Part shown: positions 1 to 8,477 of the stretch, piece by piece | How positions within the stretch are numbered: position 1 is the stretch's first letter | Layout: each line of letters starts with the position of its first letter | Assembly: GCF_003751605.1 (NCBI RefSeq) | Contig: NZ_RJVJ01000001.1 | Span: forward strand, 1,860,001 to 1,924,000 | DNA length: 64,000 bases | Source: Kitasatospora cineracea | Lineage (GTDB): Bacteria; Actinomycetota; Actinomycetes; Streptomycetales; Streptomycetaceae | Direction of reading: 5' to 3' | Made by a program: the position numbers and the translations under genes | The notes under the pieces: generated by a model | Databases searched by the model: none | The model's input: the letters and a program-made list of their open reading frames with translations, nothing else | Told to the model about the DNA's origin: nothing

Positions 1-104
1 CTCACCGCCGAAACCCACCGGCACTGACCCCGCTGTCCCCGCCCCGTGCACCCGTCCGCCCCCTGCATACCCCCACCCGGTATATCTCGGAGGAGTCCCC
101 GACC

Positions 105-1505
105 ATGTCCGACCCCAGCGCACCACCCGCACCGCGCCGTTGGACGGCGCTCACCCTGATCGCCCTCGCCCAGTTCATGGTCATCATGGACACCTCGATC
201 ATCGGCGTGGCCCTGCCCGAGATGCGCTCCGCGCTCGACTTCTCGCCGGAGGGCCTGTCCTGGGTGTTCAACGCCTACGTGATCGCCTTCGGCGGCCTGC
301 TGCTGCTCGGCGGACGGCTCTCCGACCTGCTCGGCGCCAAGCGCGTCTTCGCGGCCGGCTGGACGGTCTTCGCCGCCGGCTCCCTGCTGGCCGGCCTGGC
401 CGGCACCGCCTGGGTCGAACTGGTCGGCCGCGCCGTGCAGGGCGCGGGCTCGGCCCTGATCGCCCCGGCGGCGCTCACCCTGCTGATGACGCTCTTCGGC
501 CCCCGCCCCGCCGAACTGCCCAAGGCGTTCGCCCTGTACGGGGCGGCCGCCCCGGCCGGCGGCACCGCGGGCGTGTTCCTCGGCGGCCTGATCACCCAGT
601 ACGCCAGCTGGGAGTGGGTGTTCTGGATCAACATCCCGGTGGCGCTGGCCGTGCTCGCCGCCACCCCGTCCGTGATGCCCGCCGCCGCGGCCCGCCGCGG
701 TTCGATCGACTGGCTCGGCGCGGTCACCGTCACCGCCGGCCTCGCTGTCACCGTCCTCGCCGTCGTCCGCGCCCCGGAAGCGGGCTGGGGCTCGGCGCGG
801 ACCTGGCTCGCCCTCGCCGCCGGCCTGCTGCTGATCGCCGCGTTCGTGCTGCTGCAGTCCCGCCGCCGCGAACCGCTGATGCGGCTCGGCATCTGGCGCA
901 GCCCGAACCTGGCCGGAGCCAACCTGGCCCAACTGCTGATGGCGGCGGCCTGGATCCCGATGTGGTTCTTCCTCAACCTCTACCTGCAGCAGGTGCTCGG
1001 CCTCGGGGCGTTCGCCTCGGGCGCGGCACTGCTCCCGATGACCGCCGCGATCATGCTGATGATGATCGTCCTGGCGCCCCGGCTGATCGCCCGCTTCGGC
1101 CCCAAGCCGCTGATCGCCACCGGCCTCGCCGCCCTCGCGGCCGGCATGTACTGGCTCTCGCTGGCCCGCCCGGACGGTAGCTTCGCGGTCGACGTGCTGC
1201 CCGCCTCCCTGCTCGCCGCGATCGGCATGTCGCTGGCCTTCATCCCCTCCCTCGGCACCGCCCTCGCCGTCCCCGACCCCGCCGAGGGCGGCCTCGCCTC
1301 CGGCATCGTCAACACCTCCTACCAGGTCGGCTCCGCCCTCGGCCTGGCCGCCATGACCGCCGTCGCCGCCGCCAACGGCTCCCGCCGACTCACCGACCCC
1401 ACCGCCCTCACCCACGGCTTCTCCACCGCCTTCCTCGGCGCCGCCCTCCTCGCCCTCCTCGGCGCCCTCACCTCCCTCCTCACCCTCCGCACCCGCACCC
1501 CCTGA
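105..1505 (+). CDS. MFS drug exporter, DHA2 (EmrB/QacA) family
   Basis: A 466-residue integral membrane protein that should export small molecules or drugs in exchange for protons. The ATG follows GGAGGAG (90-96) with 8 nt spacing. The N-terminal stretch 'FMVIMDTSIIGVALPEM' is the typical DHA2 helix 1, where the Asp of 'MDTSI' is the family's conserved charge. 'GRLSDLLGAKRVF' is the MFS loop 2-3 motif A. About 14 hydrophobic segments fit the DHA2 type. The gene reads alone toward nth. Its regulator, if any, would lie left of the window. The family call is secure, but the substrate cannot be read from sequence. Confidence 0.92.
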   Translation: MSDPSAPPAPRRWTALTLIALAQFMVIMDTSIIGVALPEMRSALDFSPEGLSWVFNAYVIAFGGLLLLGGRLSDLLGAKRVFAAGWTVFAAGSLLAGLAGTAWVELVGRAVQGAGSALIAPAALTLLMTLFGPRPAELPKAFALYGAAAPAGGTAGVFLGGLITQYASWEWVFWINIPVALAVLAATPSVMPAAAARRGSIDWLGAVTVTAGLAVTVLAVVRAPEAGWGSARTWLALAAGLLLIAAFVLLQSRRREPLMRLGIWRSPNLAGANLAQLLMAAAWIPMWFFLNLYLQQVLGLGAFASGAALLPMTAAIMLMMIVLAPRLIARFGPKPLIATGLAALAAGMYWLSLARPDGSFAVDVLPASLLAAIGMSLAFIPSLGTALAVPDPAEGGLASGIVNTSYQVGSALGLAAMTAVAAANGSRRLTDPTALTHGFSTAFLGAALLALLGALTSLLTLRTRTP

Positions 1506-1892
1506 CCCCCACCCCGGCCGCGGCCGGCCCGCGGCCCGACTCCGGCCGCGGCCCGGCCGCTTCGGCGTTCCCCCGGAGGGAAGCCGCGACCCGACCTCCC
1601 CCACACCCCTCCCTCCACTGCCCGCCCTCCGGCGAGCCGGCCCCGGCCATGGCCCGCCCGCTGCGACGCAGCCGTCCCCGCACCCCTCCTCCCTCCTCCC
1701 GATCCCCCTGCGGTAGCAGCCCCGGCCGATTCCCGGCCATGGTCCGCCCGTGCGACGTAGCCTTCGGCCGTCCCCGTCCCCGTCCTCCCCCCTCTCTCCT
1801 CCCTCCTCCCTCCCCTCTCCTCGATCCCCCCGCGGTAGCAGCCCCGGCCGATTCCCGGCCATGGCCCGCCCGCTGCGGCGTAGCCTTCGTGC
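1506..1892. repeat. Intergenic region with terminator-like stem and a repeated CCATGGCCCGCCCG module
   Basis: This 387-base gap between the exporter and nth holds two palindromic GGCCGCGGCC elements (1516-1525, 1544-1553) that can pair as a terminator for the exporter. It also holds three copies of a module around ATGGCCCGCCCGCTGCG (ATG-like triplets at 1649, 1739 and 1861). The second and third copies share a longer stretch beginning CGGTAGCAGCCCCGG at 1711 and 1833, an offset of 122 bases. Pyrimidine-rich tracts (CCTCCCTCC) separate the copies. No convincing gene is present, although one frame stays open by composition. Confidence 0.7.
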
Positions 1893-2756
1893 ATGGCAGA
1901 GAGCAAGGTGGCGAAGGTCGGGCGGAAGAAGCCCGAGACGCATCTGGGGATGGTGCGGCGGGCCCGGCGGATCAACCGCGAGCTGGCGGAGCTGTACCCG
2001 TACGCGCACCCGGAGTTGGACTTCGACGGGCCGTTCCAGCTGCTGGTGGCGACCGTGCTGTCGGCGCAGACCACCGACCTGCGGGTGAACCAGACCACGC
2101 CGGCGCTGTTCGCGAAGTACCCGGCGCCGGAGGACCTCGCGGCGGCGGTCCCCGAGGAGCTGGAGCAGATCATCCGGCCGACGGGTTTCTTCCGGGCCAA
2201 GGCGAAGTCGCTGATCGGCCTGTCGATCGCGCTGCGCGACCGTTTCGGCGGCGAGGTGCCGCGCAAGCTGGAGGACCTGGTCACGCTGCCGGGCGTGGGC
2301 CGCAAGACCGCCAACGTGGTGATCGGGAACGCGTTCGGAGGGGCCGGCATCACCGTCGACACCCACTTCGGACGGCTGGCCCGCCGCTTCGGCTGGACGG
2401 CCGAGGAGGACCCGGAGAAGGTCGAGGCCGACGTGATGGCGATCTTCCCGAAGTCGGAGTGGACGATGCTCTCGCACCGGGTGGTGTTCCACGGCCGCCG
2501 GGTCTGCCACGCCCGCCGCCCCGCCTGCGGGGCGTGCCCGATCGCTCCGCTCTGCCCGTCGTACGGGGTCGGCGAGACCGACCCGGAGCAGGCCCGCAAG
2601 CTGCTCAAGTACGAGCTGGCCGGGCAGCCCGGCCAGCGCCTGCGCCCCCCGGCGGACTTCCCGGGCGAGGCCGCGGCCCGCGCCGAACTGGCCGTCGGCC
2701 ACCCGCTGCCGGACACCGACCCGCAGGCCCTGCCGACCGCGGAGGAGGCTTCGTGA
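1893..2756 (+). CDS. nth: Endonuclease III (base-excision repair DNA glycosylase/AP lyase)
   Basis: 287 residues. Endonuclease III removes oxidised pyrimidines and cleaves the abasic site. The protein shows 'LSAQTTD', the helix-hairpin-helix '[12 protein letters not shown]' containing the catalytic Lys, and 'VDTHFGRL' containing the catalytic Asp. A [4Fe-4S] loop follows with the exact C-x6-C-x2-C-x5-C spacing ([17 protein letters not shown]). It is longer than E. coli Nth (211 aa) by an N-terminal basic segment and a C-terminal tail, as is usual in actinomycetes. Its stop overlaps the GTG of the next gene (GTGA), so the two are translationally coupled. Confidence 0.96.
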   Translation: MAESKVAKVGRKKPETHLGMVRRARRINRELAELYPYAHPELDFDGPFQLLVATVLSAQTTDLRVNQTTPALFAKYPAPEDLAAAVPEELEQIIRPTGFFRAKAKSLIGLSIALRDRFGGEVPRKLEDLVTLPGVGRKTANVVIGNAFGGAGITVDTHFGRLARRFGWTAEEDPEKVEADVMAIFPKSEWTMLSHRVVFHGRRVCHARRPACGACPIAPLCPSYGVGETDPEQARKLLKYELAGQPGQRLRPPADFPGEAAARAELAVGHPLPDTDPQALPTAEEAS

Positions 2757-3460
2757 CGACGTTCCCGACCCCGCCGGTGCTGCACCGGGACGGCCTGCCG
2801 CAGTGGCTGCTGCCGGTGCGGGAGGCCGCCGAGCGGGCGGTGCCCGAGCAGCTGAGCCGGTTCCTGCCGCCCGCCGAGGGCGGCCGCCCGTCGGCGGTGC
2901 TGATGCTGTTCGGCGAGGGTCCGGCGGGGCCGGACCTGCTGCTGATCGAGCGGGCCCGCAGCCTGCGTTCGCACGCGGGCCAGCCGTCCTTCCCGGGCGG
3001 CGCGCTGGACCCGGAGGACGGCGACCCGGCGGGCGGCGGCCCGCTGGCGGCGGCGCTGCGCGAGGCGGTCGAGGAGACCGGCCTGGACGCGGCGGGCGTG
3101 CAGTTGTTCGCCCGGCTGCCGGCCCTGTACATCCCGGTCAGCGGGTTCGTGGTGACGCCGGTGCTGGGCTGGTGGCGGGAGGAGTCGCCGGTCGCGGTGG
3201 TCGACCCGGCGGAGACCGGCGCGGTGTTCCGGGTGCCGCTGGCCGAGCTGACCGATCCGGCGAACCGGGCGAAGCTGCGCCACCCGTCGGGCTTCACCGG
3301 TCCCGCGTTCCAGGTGGCCGGCCGCCTGGTGTGGGGCTTCACCGCCGGGGTGATCGACCGGGTGCTGCACTTCAGCGGCCTGGAGCGCCCCTGGGACACC
3401 CGCCGCACCGTCGAGCTGTCCGAGGAGGCCGTGACGCTGGCCCAGCGCCACGGCTCCTGA
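2753..3460 (+). CDS. Nudix hydrolase, CoA pyrophosphatase (NudL) type
   Basis: 235 residues starting at a GTG that overlaps the nth stop by four bases. The start upstream at 1649 in the same frame is an artefact of the open repeat region. The signature '[12 protein letters not shown]' followed by '[12 protein letters not shown]' is the UPF0035/CoA-specific Nudix arrangement, where an extra motif precedes the Nudix box. The expected reaction is CoA to phosphopantetheine plus 3',5'-ADP, with Mg2+ or Mn2+ held by the E-x2-EE of the Nudix box. Coupling with nth suggests house-cleaning of damaged nucleotides or cofactors. The exact substrate is inferred from the motif only. Confidence 0.88.
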   Translation: MTTFPTPPVLHRDGLPQWLLPVREAAERAVPEQLSRFLPPAEGGRPSAVLMLFGEGPAGPDLLLIERARSLRSHAGQPSFPGGALDPEDGDPAGGGPLAAALREAVEETGLDAAGVQLFARLPALYIPVSGFVVTPVLGWWREESPVAVVDPAETGAVFRVPLAELTDPANRAKLRHPSGFTGPAFQVAGRLVWGFTAGVIDRVLHFSGLERPWDTRRTVELSEEAVTLAQRHGS

Positions 3461-3472
3461 CCCGCCGGCCGC

Positions 3473-4261
3473 TCACCGCCCGAGCGGCGCCATGGTCGAC
3501 ACGGTGTCGCCGTTCTCGTACGAGTCCCAGTCGGTGGTCACCGAGCTCGCCGCCGACCCGATCACCCCGAGCACCAGGTAGATCACCAGCAGCGCCTTCG
3601 CGGCCCCGGTCAGCACAAGCGGCCGGGTCGCGGAGCGCACCGGCTCGGAGTCGGCCGGGTCGCCGAACACGGCCTTGGGGTAGGCCGCGGTGAGCATCAT
3701 CAGGTACGCCTGGAACCGCATCCGGTAGCGCAGCACCGCGGCGGTGGCCTCGAACAGCGCCTGCGGCATCCGCCCGAGCACCAGCACCACCAGCCAGCTG
3801 ATGAAGGACACCGCCCACCAGCCGGTCTGCAGCAGCCCCTGGACGATCGCGGCGGGGATCGCCAGCAGCAGCCGGAAGAACACCGCGAGCCGGTTCAGCG
3901 GCCCGCCGGCCCGCAGTTCGATCCGGACGGGGTGGTCGGCGGCGTCGAACCGGAACGGCGGGTAGCGGTCGGTGACGAGCAGCAGGGAGGCGTAGACCCG
4001 GGTGTCGTACGCCAGGTACCCGCTCAGCCAGCCGGCCGCGAACCGGGGCAGCCGGCCGGCGAACAGCGCGCCGAACCAGCCGATCACCACGACCACGAAG
4101 GCGACGATCGACAGCAGCCACAGCACCACGTACTGCGGGACCAGCAGCAGCAGGCGCAGCAGCACGGTGAGCCGGTTCTGCGGGCCGGGTGGCGGGATGT
4201 CCAGGGCGGGCTGGAACTCGGTGCGGTCCACGACCGGCGCGTCCCACCTGGGTTGTTCCAT
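3473..4261 (-). CDS. DUF4389 membrane protein
   Basis: 262 residues, start ATG at 4261 (MEQPRWDAP). It contains two similar blocks of the form 'NRLTVLLRLLLLVPQYVVLW' and 'NRLAVFFRLLLAIPAAIVQG', each followed by 'G..P..LF......RY..R...Y', which is the duplicated DUF4389 pattern. It has roughly five membrane segments, with a last one near the C-terminus (VLTGAAKALLVIYLVLGVIG). Function is unknown. It converges with the Nudix gene with a 12-base gap and diverges from the protease gene at 4415, so the 150 bases between should hold both promoters. Confidence 0.85.
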   Translation of the reverse strand: MEQPRWDAPVVDRTEFQPALDIPPPGPQNRLTVLLRLLLLVPQYVVLWLLSIVAFVVVVIGWFGALFAGRLPRFAAGWLSGYLAYDTRVYASLLLVTDRYPPFRFDAADHPVRIELRAGGPLNRLAVFFRLLLAIPAAIVQGLLQTGWWAVSFISWLVVLVLGRMPQALFEATAAVLRYRMRFQAYLMMLTAAYPKAVFGDPADSEPVRSATRPLVLTGAAKALLVIYLVLGVIGSAASSVTTDWDSYENGDTVSTMAPLGR

Positions 4262-4414
4262 GGTTCGGCTCCCTGTTCCCTGGTCGGCTGAGCGGAAGGT
4301 CGGATGGTCAGACCGTCCCAACCGCCCCGGCCGCGCTGCCCGCCGGACTGACCCGATCGGGCGACGGCCGGGGACCGCTGTCCCCCGCCCGGCGGGACAT
4401 GGGAGGGTGTTCGG

Positions 4415-5599
4415 GTGAACGTCCTGGATCTGCTGTTGATCGCCGCCGCGCTCGGCTTCGCCGTCTCCGGCTATCGGCAGGGGTTCGTGGTCGGTGCGCT
4501 GTCGGTGCTGGGTTTCCTGGGCGGCGGCCTGGTCGCCGTCCAGTTGCTGCCGCTGCTGCTGCGCCACCTCTCGCCGGGCACCACCGCCTCGGTGGTGGCC
4601 GTGGTGGTGGTGATCGTGCTGGCCGCGATCGGGCAGGCGGTCACCACGCACTTCGGGTGGAAGCTGCGCGGCCGGATCGGCCGGGCCAAGGTGAAGACCC
4701 TGGACGCGGTCGGCGGCGCGCTGGTCAACGTGCTGTCGATGCTGCTGGTGGCCTGGCTGATCGGTTCGGCGCTGGCGGGCACCTCGCTGCCCACCGTCTC
4801 CAAGCAGGTCCGCAGTTCGAAGGTGCTCAGCACGGTGCAGGGCGCGCTGCCCGCCGACGCCCCGAACTGGTTCTCCGACCTCAGCCAGGACCTGGCCCGC
4901 AACGGCTTCCCGCAGGTGTTCAACCCGTTCGAGCAGGAGCCGATCACCGAGGTGGAGCCGCCCGACCCGGAGCTGGCCAACAGCCCGGGCGTGCTGAAGG
5001 CCAGGGGCTCGCTGGTGAAGGTGCTGGGCACCGCCGCCTCCTGCGGCAAGACCCTGGAGGGCTCCGGCTTCGTGTTCGCCCCGCACCGGGTGATGACCAA
5101 CGCCCACGTGGTGGGCGGTGTCGACGAGCCGACCGTGCAGATCGGCGGCGCCGGCCAGCTCTACGACGCGACGGTGGTCCGCTACGACTGGCAGCGCGAC
5201 ATCGCGGTGCTGGACGTCCCGAAGCTGAACGCCCCGCCGCTGTCCTTCGCGGGCGAGGCCCGTTCCAACGACTCGGCGATCGTCGCGGGCTTCCCCGAGA
5301 ACGGCTCGTTCAACGTCCAGCCCGCCCGCATCCGCGGCCGGATCCAGGCCAACGGCCCGGACATCTACCACCGCGGCCAGGTCGTCCGGGACGTCTACTC
5401 GGTGCGCTCGCTGGTCCGCCAGGGCAACAGCGGCGGTCCGCTGCTCACCCCGGAGGGGCAGGTGTACGGGGTGGTGTTCGCCAAGTCGCTGGACAGCTCC
5501 GACACCGGCTACGTGCTGACCTCCGCCGAGGTGAAGGACGACGTCACGCAGGGTGCCACCGCCAGCGGGAAGGTCAGCACCGAGGGCTGCGCGCTGTGA
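4415..5599 (+). CDS. MarP-like membrane serine protease (colicin V production domain plus trypsin domain)
   Basis: 394 residues, GTG start after GGGAGGG. Residues 1-150 carry four hydrophobic helices of the CvpA/colicin V family and the rest is a trypsin-like protease. The catalytic triad is visible as His231 (TNAHVVGG), Asp262 (RDIAVLDV) and Ser339 (RQGNSGGP). This is the architecture of mycobacterial MarP (Rv3671c), which acts in the periplasm in acid and oxidative stress. Two Cys (CGKTL and the C-terminal EGCAL) could form the disulfide known for MarP, which is an inference. Neighbouring Nudix, nth and MarP genes are also grouped in mycobacteria. Confidence 0.93.
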   Translation: MNVLDLLLIAAALGFAVSGYRQGFVVGALSVLGFLGGGLVAVQLLPLLLRHLSPGTTASVVAVVVVIVLAAIGQAVTTHFGWKLRGRIGRAKVKTLDAVGGALVNVLSMLLVAWLIGSALAGTSLPTVSKQVRSSKVLSTVQGALPADAPNWFSDLSQDLARNGFPQVFNPFEQEPITEVEPPDPELANSPGVLKARGSLVKVLGTAASCGKTLEGSGFVFAPHRVMTNAHVVGGVDEPTVQIGGAGQLYDATVVRYDWQRDIAVLDVPKLNAPPLSFAGEARSNDSAIVAGFPENGSFNVQPARIRGRIQANGPDIYHRGQVVRDVYSVRSLVRQGNSGGPLLTPEGQVYGVVFAKSLDSSDTGYVLTSAEVKDDVTQGATASGKVSTEGCAL

Positions 5600-5724
5600 C
5601 CGTCCGCTCGGCGAGCACACTCTGACGGCCCGTCCGCCGGGCCTGGTAGCGTCGGCCGAGCTCACCCGAACGGCCCAGCCGGGCCGCCATGGACAGGAGC
5701 CCCACAGGAGGTCGGACACACGTC

Positions 5725-6426
5725 ATGATGGGTCACTCGCACGCGGTCAGCGGCGCCCTGCTGTTCGCGGCCACCGCGCCGTTCGTCCCGCCGCTGATGG
5801 GCCTGCACCTGCAGCCGGCGGACGTGCTGATGGGCACCGTGCTGTGCGCGGGCGCGGCCCTGCTGCCGGACCTGGACCACCACGACGGCACCATCGCCAA
5901 CTTCCTCGGCCCCATCTCCAAGGTGCTGTGCCAGTTCGTGGCCTGGATCTCCGGCGGCCACCGGCACGCCACCCACTCGCTGCTGTTCGTGGCGCTGATG
6001 GGCGGCGGCAGCTGGGCCGGGATCACCTACGGGGGCCGGAACTTCACCATCGGCCTGACGTTCTTCCTGCTCGCGATGGCGATCAAGGCGCTGCACCTGC
6101 ACCCGCCGGGGGACGGGCCGCAGGGCTGGATCACCGTGATGGGCCTGGCCGCGCTCGGCACCTTCGGCATGCTCAACTGGCTGCCGAGCGCCCCGGGCTG
6201 GCTGCCGTACGCGGTGGCCCTCGGCACGCTGGCGCACCTGCTGGGCGACTGCCTGACCAAGCAGGGCTCACCGCTGCTGTGGCCGCACAAGGAGCGTTAC
6301 GAGGTCGTGCTGATCAAGCGCACCGGCAACAAGGTGGAGACCAAGATCCTGGTGCCGGTGATGACGCTGGCGACCTTCGCGCTGCTGCTGTGGTCCACCG
6401 CGATCTCGCCGACCGTGCTGAGCTGA
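5725..6426 (+). CDS. DUF457/YdjM-type membrane-bound metal-dependent hydrolase
   Basis: 233 residues from ATG 5725, 12 nt after AGGAGGT (5706-5712). An upstream ATG at 5689 lies in front of that ribosome site and is unlikely. The histidine- and aspartate-rich motifs 'MMGHSHAVSGALLF', 'LLPDLDHHDGT' and 'RHATHSLLF', plus 'HLLGDCLTKQG', are the conserved metal-ligand pattern of the YdjM/LexA-regulated membrane hydrolase family. Several membrane helices lie between them. The substrate is unknown. The gene is followed by a strong terminator. Confidence 0.85.
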   Translation: MMGHSHAVSGALLFAATAPFVPPLMGLHLQPADVLMGTVLCAGAALLPDLDHHDGTIANFLGPISKVLCQFVAWISGGHRHATHSLLFVALMGGGSWAGITYGGRNFTIGLTFFLLAMAIKALHLHPPGDGPQGWITVMGLAALGTFGMLNWLPSAPGWLPYAVALGTLAHLLGDCLTKQGSPLLWPHKERYEVVLIKRTGNKVETKILVPVMTLATFALLLWSTAISPTVLS

Positions 6427-6440
6427 GCCGGCCCGCCGGA

Positions 6441-6491
6441 CGAACGGCCGGGGCCCGGGCGGAGGATCTCCGCCCGGGCCCCGGCCGTTCG
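6441..6491. terminator. Strong intrinsic-type hairpin
   Basis: A perfect 23-bp inverted repeat (6441-6463 with 6469-6491) has a five-base loop. It lies 15 bases after the stop of the membrane hydrolase gene and just before the end of the opposite-strand small gene, so it can end both transcripts. There is no U-tract, as is usual for actinomycetes. Confidence 0.85.
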
Positions 6492-6507
6492 CACCTGCCG
6501 GGCGGGT

Positions 6508-6711
6508 TCACCCCTCCCGGCGGAGCCGGGCGCCGACCCAGCGGGCGCGCCGTCCGATGATCTTCGGAATGCCCAGCCGGTACCCCGCGCTGCGTGGCGT
6601 CCGCTCGGCGGGCTCGTAGGGCCATTCCGGCTGCGGCACGTGCTGCTGCGAGCTGCTGCTGCCACGGCGGCGTCGGCGCGGCTGGGCTTCTCGATCGGGC
6701 ATCCAGGTCAT
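6508..6711 (-). CDS. Small basic hypothetical protein
   Basis: 67 residues, start ATG at 6711. It contains an RRRRR run near residue 13, a Ser/Gln stretch, and an Arg-rich C-terminus, and it has no membrane segment. I do not recognise a family. Support comes from its position between a terminator and a plausible minus-strand promoter (TTGACT at 6797-6792 and CATAGG about 18 bases further). The ribosome site is weak. It could be a nucleic-acid-binding peptide or an artefact. Confidence 0.45.
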   Translation of the reverse strand: MTWMPDREAQPRRRRRGSSSSQQHVPQPEWPYEPAERTPRSAGYRLGIPKIIGRRARWVGARLRREG

Positions 6712-6771
6712 ACCGGAGGGATTCCCCCGGCCCGGCCGGAGTAACCGCCGCCGGACCCTCCTCCTGGCCTA

Positions 6772-6792
6772 TGCGTTTGTCATATGAACGCA
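6772..6792. promoter_or_regulatory. Inverted repeat in putative minus-strand promoter
   Basis: TGCGTT and AACGCA face each other across nine bases that include CATATG. The repeat sits between candidate -35 (TTGACT, minus strand, 6797-6792) and -10 (CATAGG) hexamers for the small gene 6508-6711, so it is positioned like an operator. The binding protein is unknown. Confidence 0.35.
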
Positions 6793-6833
6793 GTCAACTG
6801 GGCCGGAGCGGCGACCGGTTGGACCGCCCCCGC

Positions 6834-7802
6834 TCAACGCCCCTCGTGCCGCCGGACCCACTCGATCAGCTCCGCGGTGAACTCCTCCGGAACCTCCTCG
6901 TGCGGGAAGTGCCCGACCCCCGGCAGCAGCCGCCACCGGTACGGCGCGGACACGTACTCGCCCGCCCCCAGCGCCGTCCGCGACAGCAGCACCGGATCGG
7001 AGGCGCCCTGCACGTGCAGCACCGGCGCGCCGATCTGCTTCTTCATCCGGCGCGCGAACTGGATGCCGTCCGGCCGCGCCATCGACCGCATCAGCCAGCG
7101 GTACGGCTCGATCGAGCAGTGCGCGGTGCTCGGCACCCGGATCGCCGCGCGGTACGCCGCCACCGCCTCCGCGGACAGCAGGTTCGGCCCGGTCCAGGCC
7201 CGCAGGTACTCGCCGACCAGCGCCCCGTCGTCCGCGACCAGCCGGCGCTCCGGGATCCACGGCCGCTGGAAGCCCAGCACGTGCTCGAACGCGGCGATCT
7301 GCTTGCGGTCGGTCAGCAGCGCCCGGCGCAGGTGCCGCGGGTGCGCCGCCGAGACCACCGTCAGGCTGCGGATCACCGAGGGGCGCATCACCGCCGCCAC
7401 CCAGGCCAGCGTGCCGCCGGTGGCGTGCCCGACCAGGTGCGCCTGCTGCTCGCCCAGCGAGCGGATCACGCCGGTGACGTCCAGCGCCAGGTTGCCCGGG
7501 TCGTAGCCGCGCGGGGTGCGGTCCGAACCGCCCATCCCGCGCAGGTCCAGCGCGACCGCCCGGAAGCCCGCCCCGGCCAGCGCCGTCAGCTGGTGCCGCC
7601 ACGCCCACCAGTACTCGGGCCAGCCGTGCACCAGCAGGACCAGCGGCCCCTCGCCGAGCTCGGCGATGTGGAAGCGCGCGCCGTTCGCCGCCAGGTCCCG
7701 GTGCGTCCACGGCCCGGCCGAGCGGACGCTCCACGGCTCACCGGGAAGGGGCGGCACGGGCCCGGGCGCGGTCTCATCCACTGGCTTCTGGTCCAACGAC
7801 AT
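6834..7802 (-). CDS. Alpha/beta hydrolase, epoxide-hydrolase-like, nucleophile replaced
   Basis: 322 residues. The fold is clear: 'VLLVHGWPEYWWAWRHQL' (oxyanion HGWP), 'ALDLRGMGGSDRTPRGYD', a cap region, 'VQGASDPVL' (acid) and 'GVGHFPHEEVPEEF' (catalytic His). The nucleophile elbow, however, reads G-H-A-T-G-G, which puts Ala where epoxide hydrolases have Asp and esterases have Ser. I checked this against the bases around 7421-7446. The protein may be inactive, or the neighbouring Thr may serve. The gene is transcribed alone toward the small basic gene. Confidence 0.88.
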   Translation of the reverse strand: MSLDQKPVDETAPGPVPPLPGEPWSVRSAGPWTHRDLAANGARFHIAELGEGPLVLLVHGWPEYWWAWRHQLTALAGAGFRAVALDLRGMGGSDRTPRGYDPGNLALDVTGVIRSLGEQQAHLVGHATGGTLAWVAAVMRPSVIRSLTVVSAAHPRHLRRALLTDRKQIAAFEHVLGFQRPWIPERRLVADDGALVGEYLRAWTGPNLLSAEAVAAYRAAIRVPSTAHCSIEPYRWLMRSMARPDGIQFARRMKKQIGAPVLHVQGASDPVLLSRTALGAGEYVSAPYRWRLLPGVGHFPHEEVPEEFTAELIEWVRRHEGR

Positions 7803-7879
7803 ACCCGCAGCCTGTCACATCCGCACCCCCCGCACCCGCCCGGCGCCCACGCCCGCGCGCAACCGTTACCGGCCGCCGC

Positions 7880-8350
7880 TCACTGGATCCGGCCCAGCGC
7901 CCGGTCGATCTCCTCCTTGGTGGCCGGCCGGGGCTTGGCGTTCTTCAGCACCTGCGCGGTGGCCTGGGCGCCGGCGATGGTCCGCTCCGGCTTCCGGACC
8001 TTCTTGAAGTACCGGACCATCAGGAACGCCAGCAGCAGCGCGATCAGCACGTACGCCCCGCCGACGATGGCGAACGACCAGCCGGTGGTGATGCCCAGCG
8101 CCTGCAGGCCCCAGGCGAAGGCGAAGGAGAACATCGGGATCGACGCCAGCGCGACCACGCCCGCCACCACGCCCGCCGCGGTGCCGATCCCGCCGCGCAC
8201 CACGTCGGCCTTGATCTCGGCCTTGGCCAGCGCGATCTCGTCGTGCACCAGGCTGGACAGCTCGGCGGTGGCGTCGGCGAACAGCTCGCCGACGGTCCGC
8301 TCGCCCTCGTGCGGGGTGCGGCCGTTCGGGGGTGCGGCTCCTGCGGCCAT
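7880..8350 (-). CDS. Phage holin-X family (DUF1469/YqjE-like) membrane protein
   Basis: 156 residues from ATG 8350, which has GGAG eight bases upstream. A GTG at 8401 would add 17 residues but has no ribosome site. 'TVGELFADATAELSSLVHDEIALAKAEI' is the amphipathic helix typical of actinobacterial holin-X/YqjE proteins. Two membrane helices follow (about residues 55-80 and 85-110) and then a basic tail. These proteins are not phage lysis genes in practice, and their role in the envelope is unknown. The gene lies downstream of nhaA on the same strand, 127 bases away. Confidence 0.82.
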   Translation of the reverse strand: MAAGAAPPNGRTPHEGERTVGELFADATAELSSLVHDEIALAKAEIKADVVRGGIGTAAGVVAGVVALASIPMFSFAFAWGLQALGITTGWSFAIVGGAYVLIALLLAFLMVRYFKKVRKPERTIAGAQATAQVLKNAKPRPATKEEIDRALGRIQ

Positions 8351-8477
8351 CGGGAGGTCTCCGTTCGAAGGGCTGGGTGAGGCGTCCTGAGCGGCCGTCA
8401 CGCGAGTGTGTGTCAGCTCAGCATCATGCCCCTACCGGCGAGTCGGGCACCACTCCGGGTACCCGCCCGACGGCGTG

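Noticed and set aside
1319..3451. A 710-codon minus-strand open frame across the exporter end, nth and the Nudix gene
   Set aside because: It is antisense to two genes with complete catalytic motifs. In DNA of this GC content stop codons are rare, and long antisense frames are common.
7880..8350. Holin-like protein as evidence for a prophage
   Set aside because: The holin-X/DUF1469 family is a normal chromosomal membrane family of actinomycetes and no other phage gene is near.
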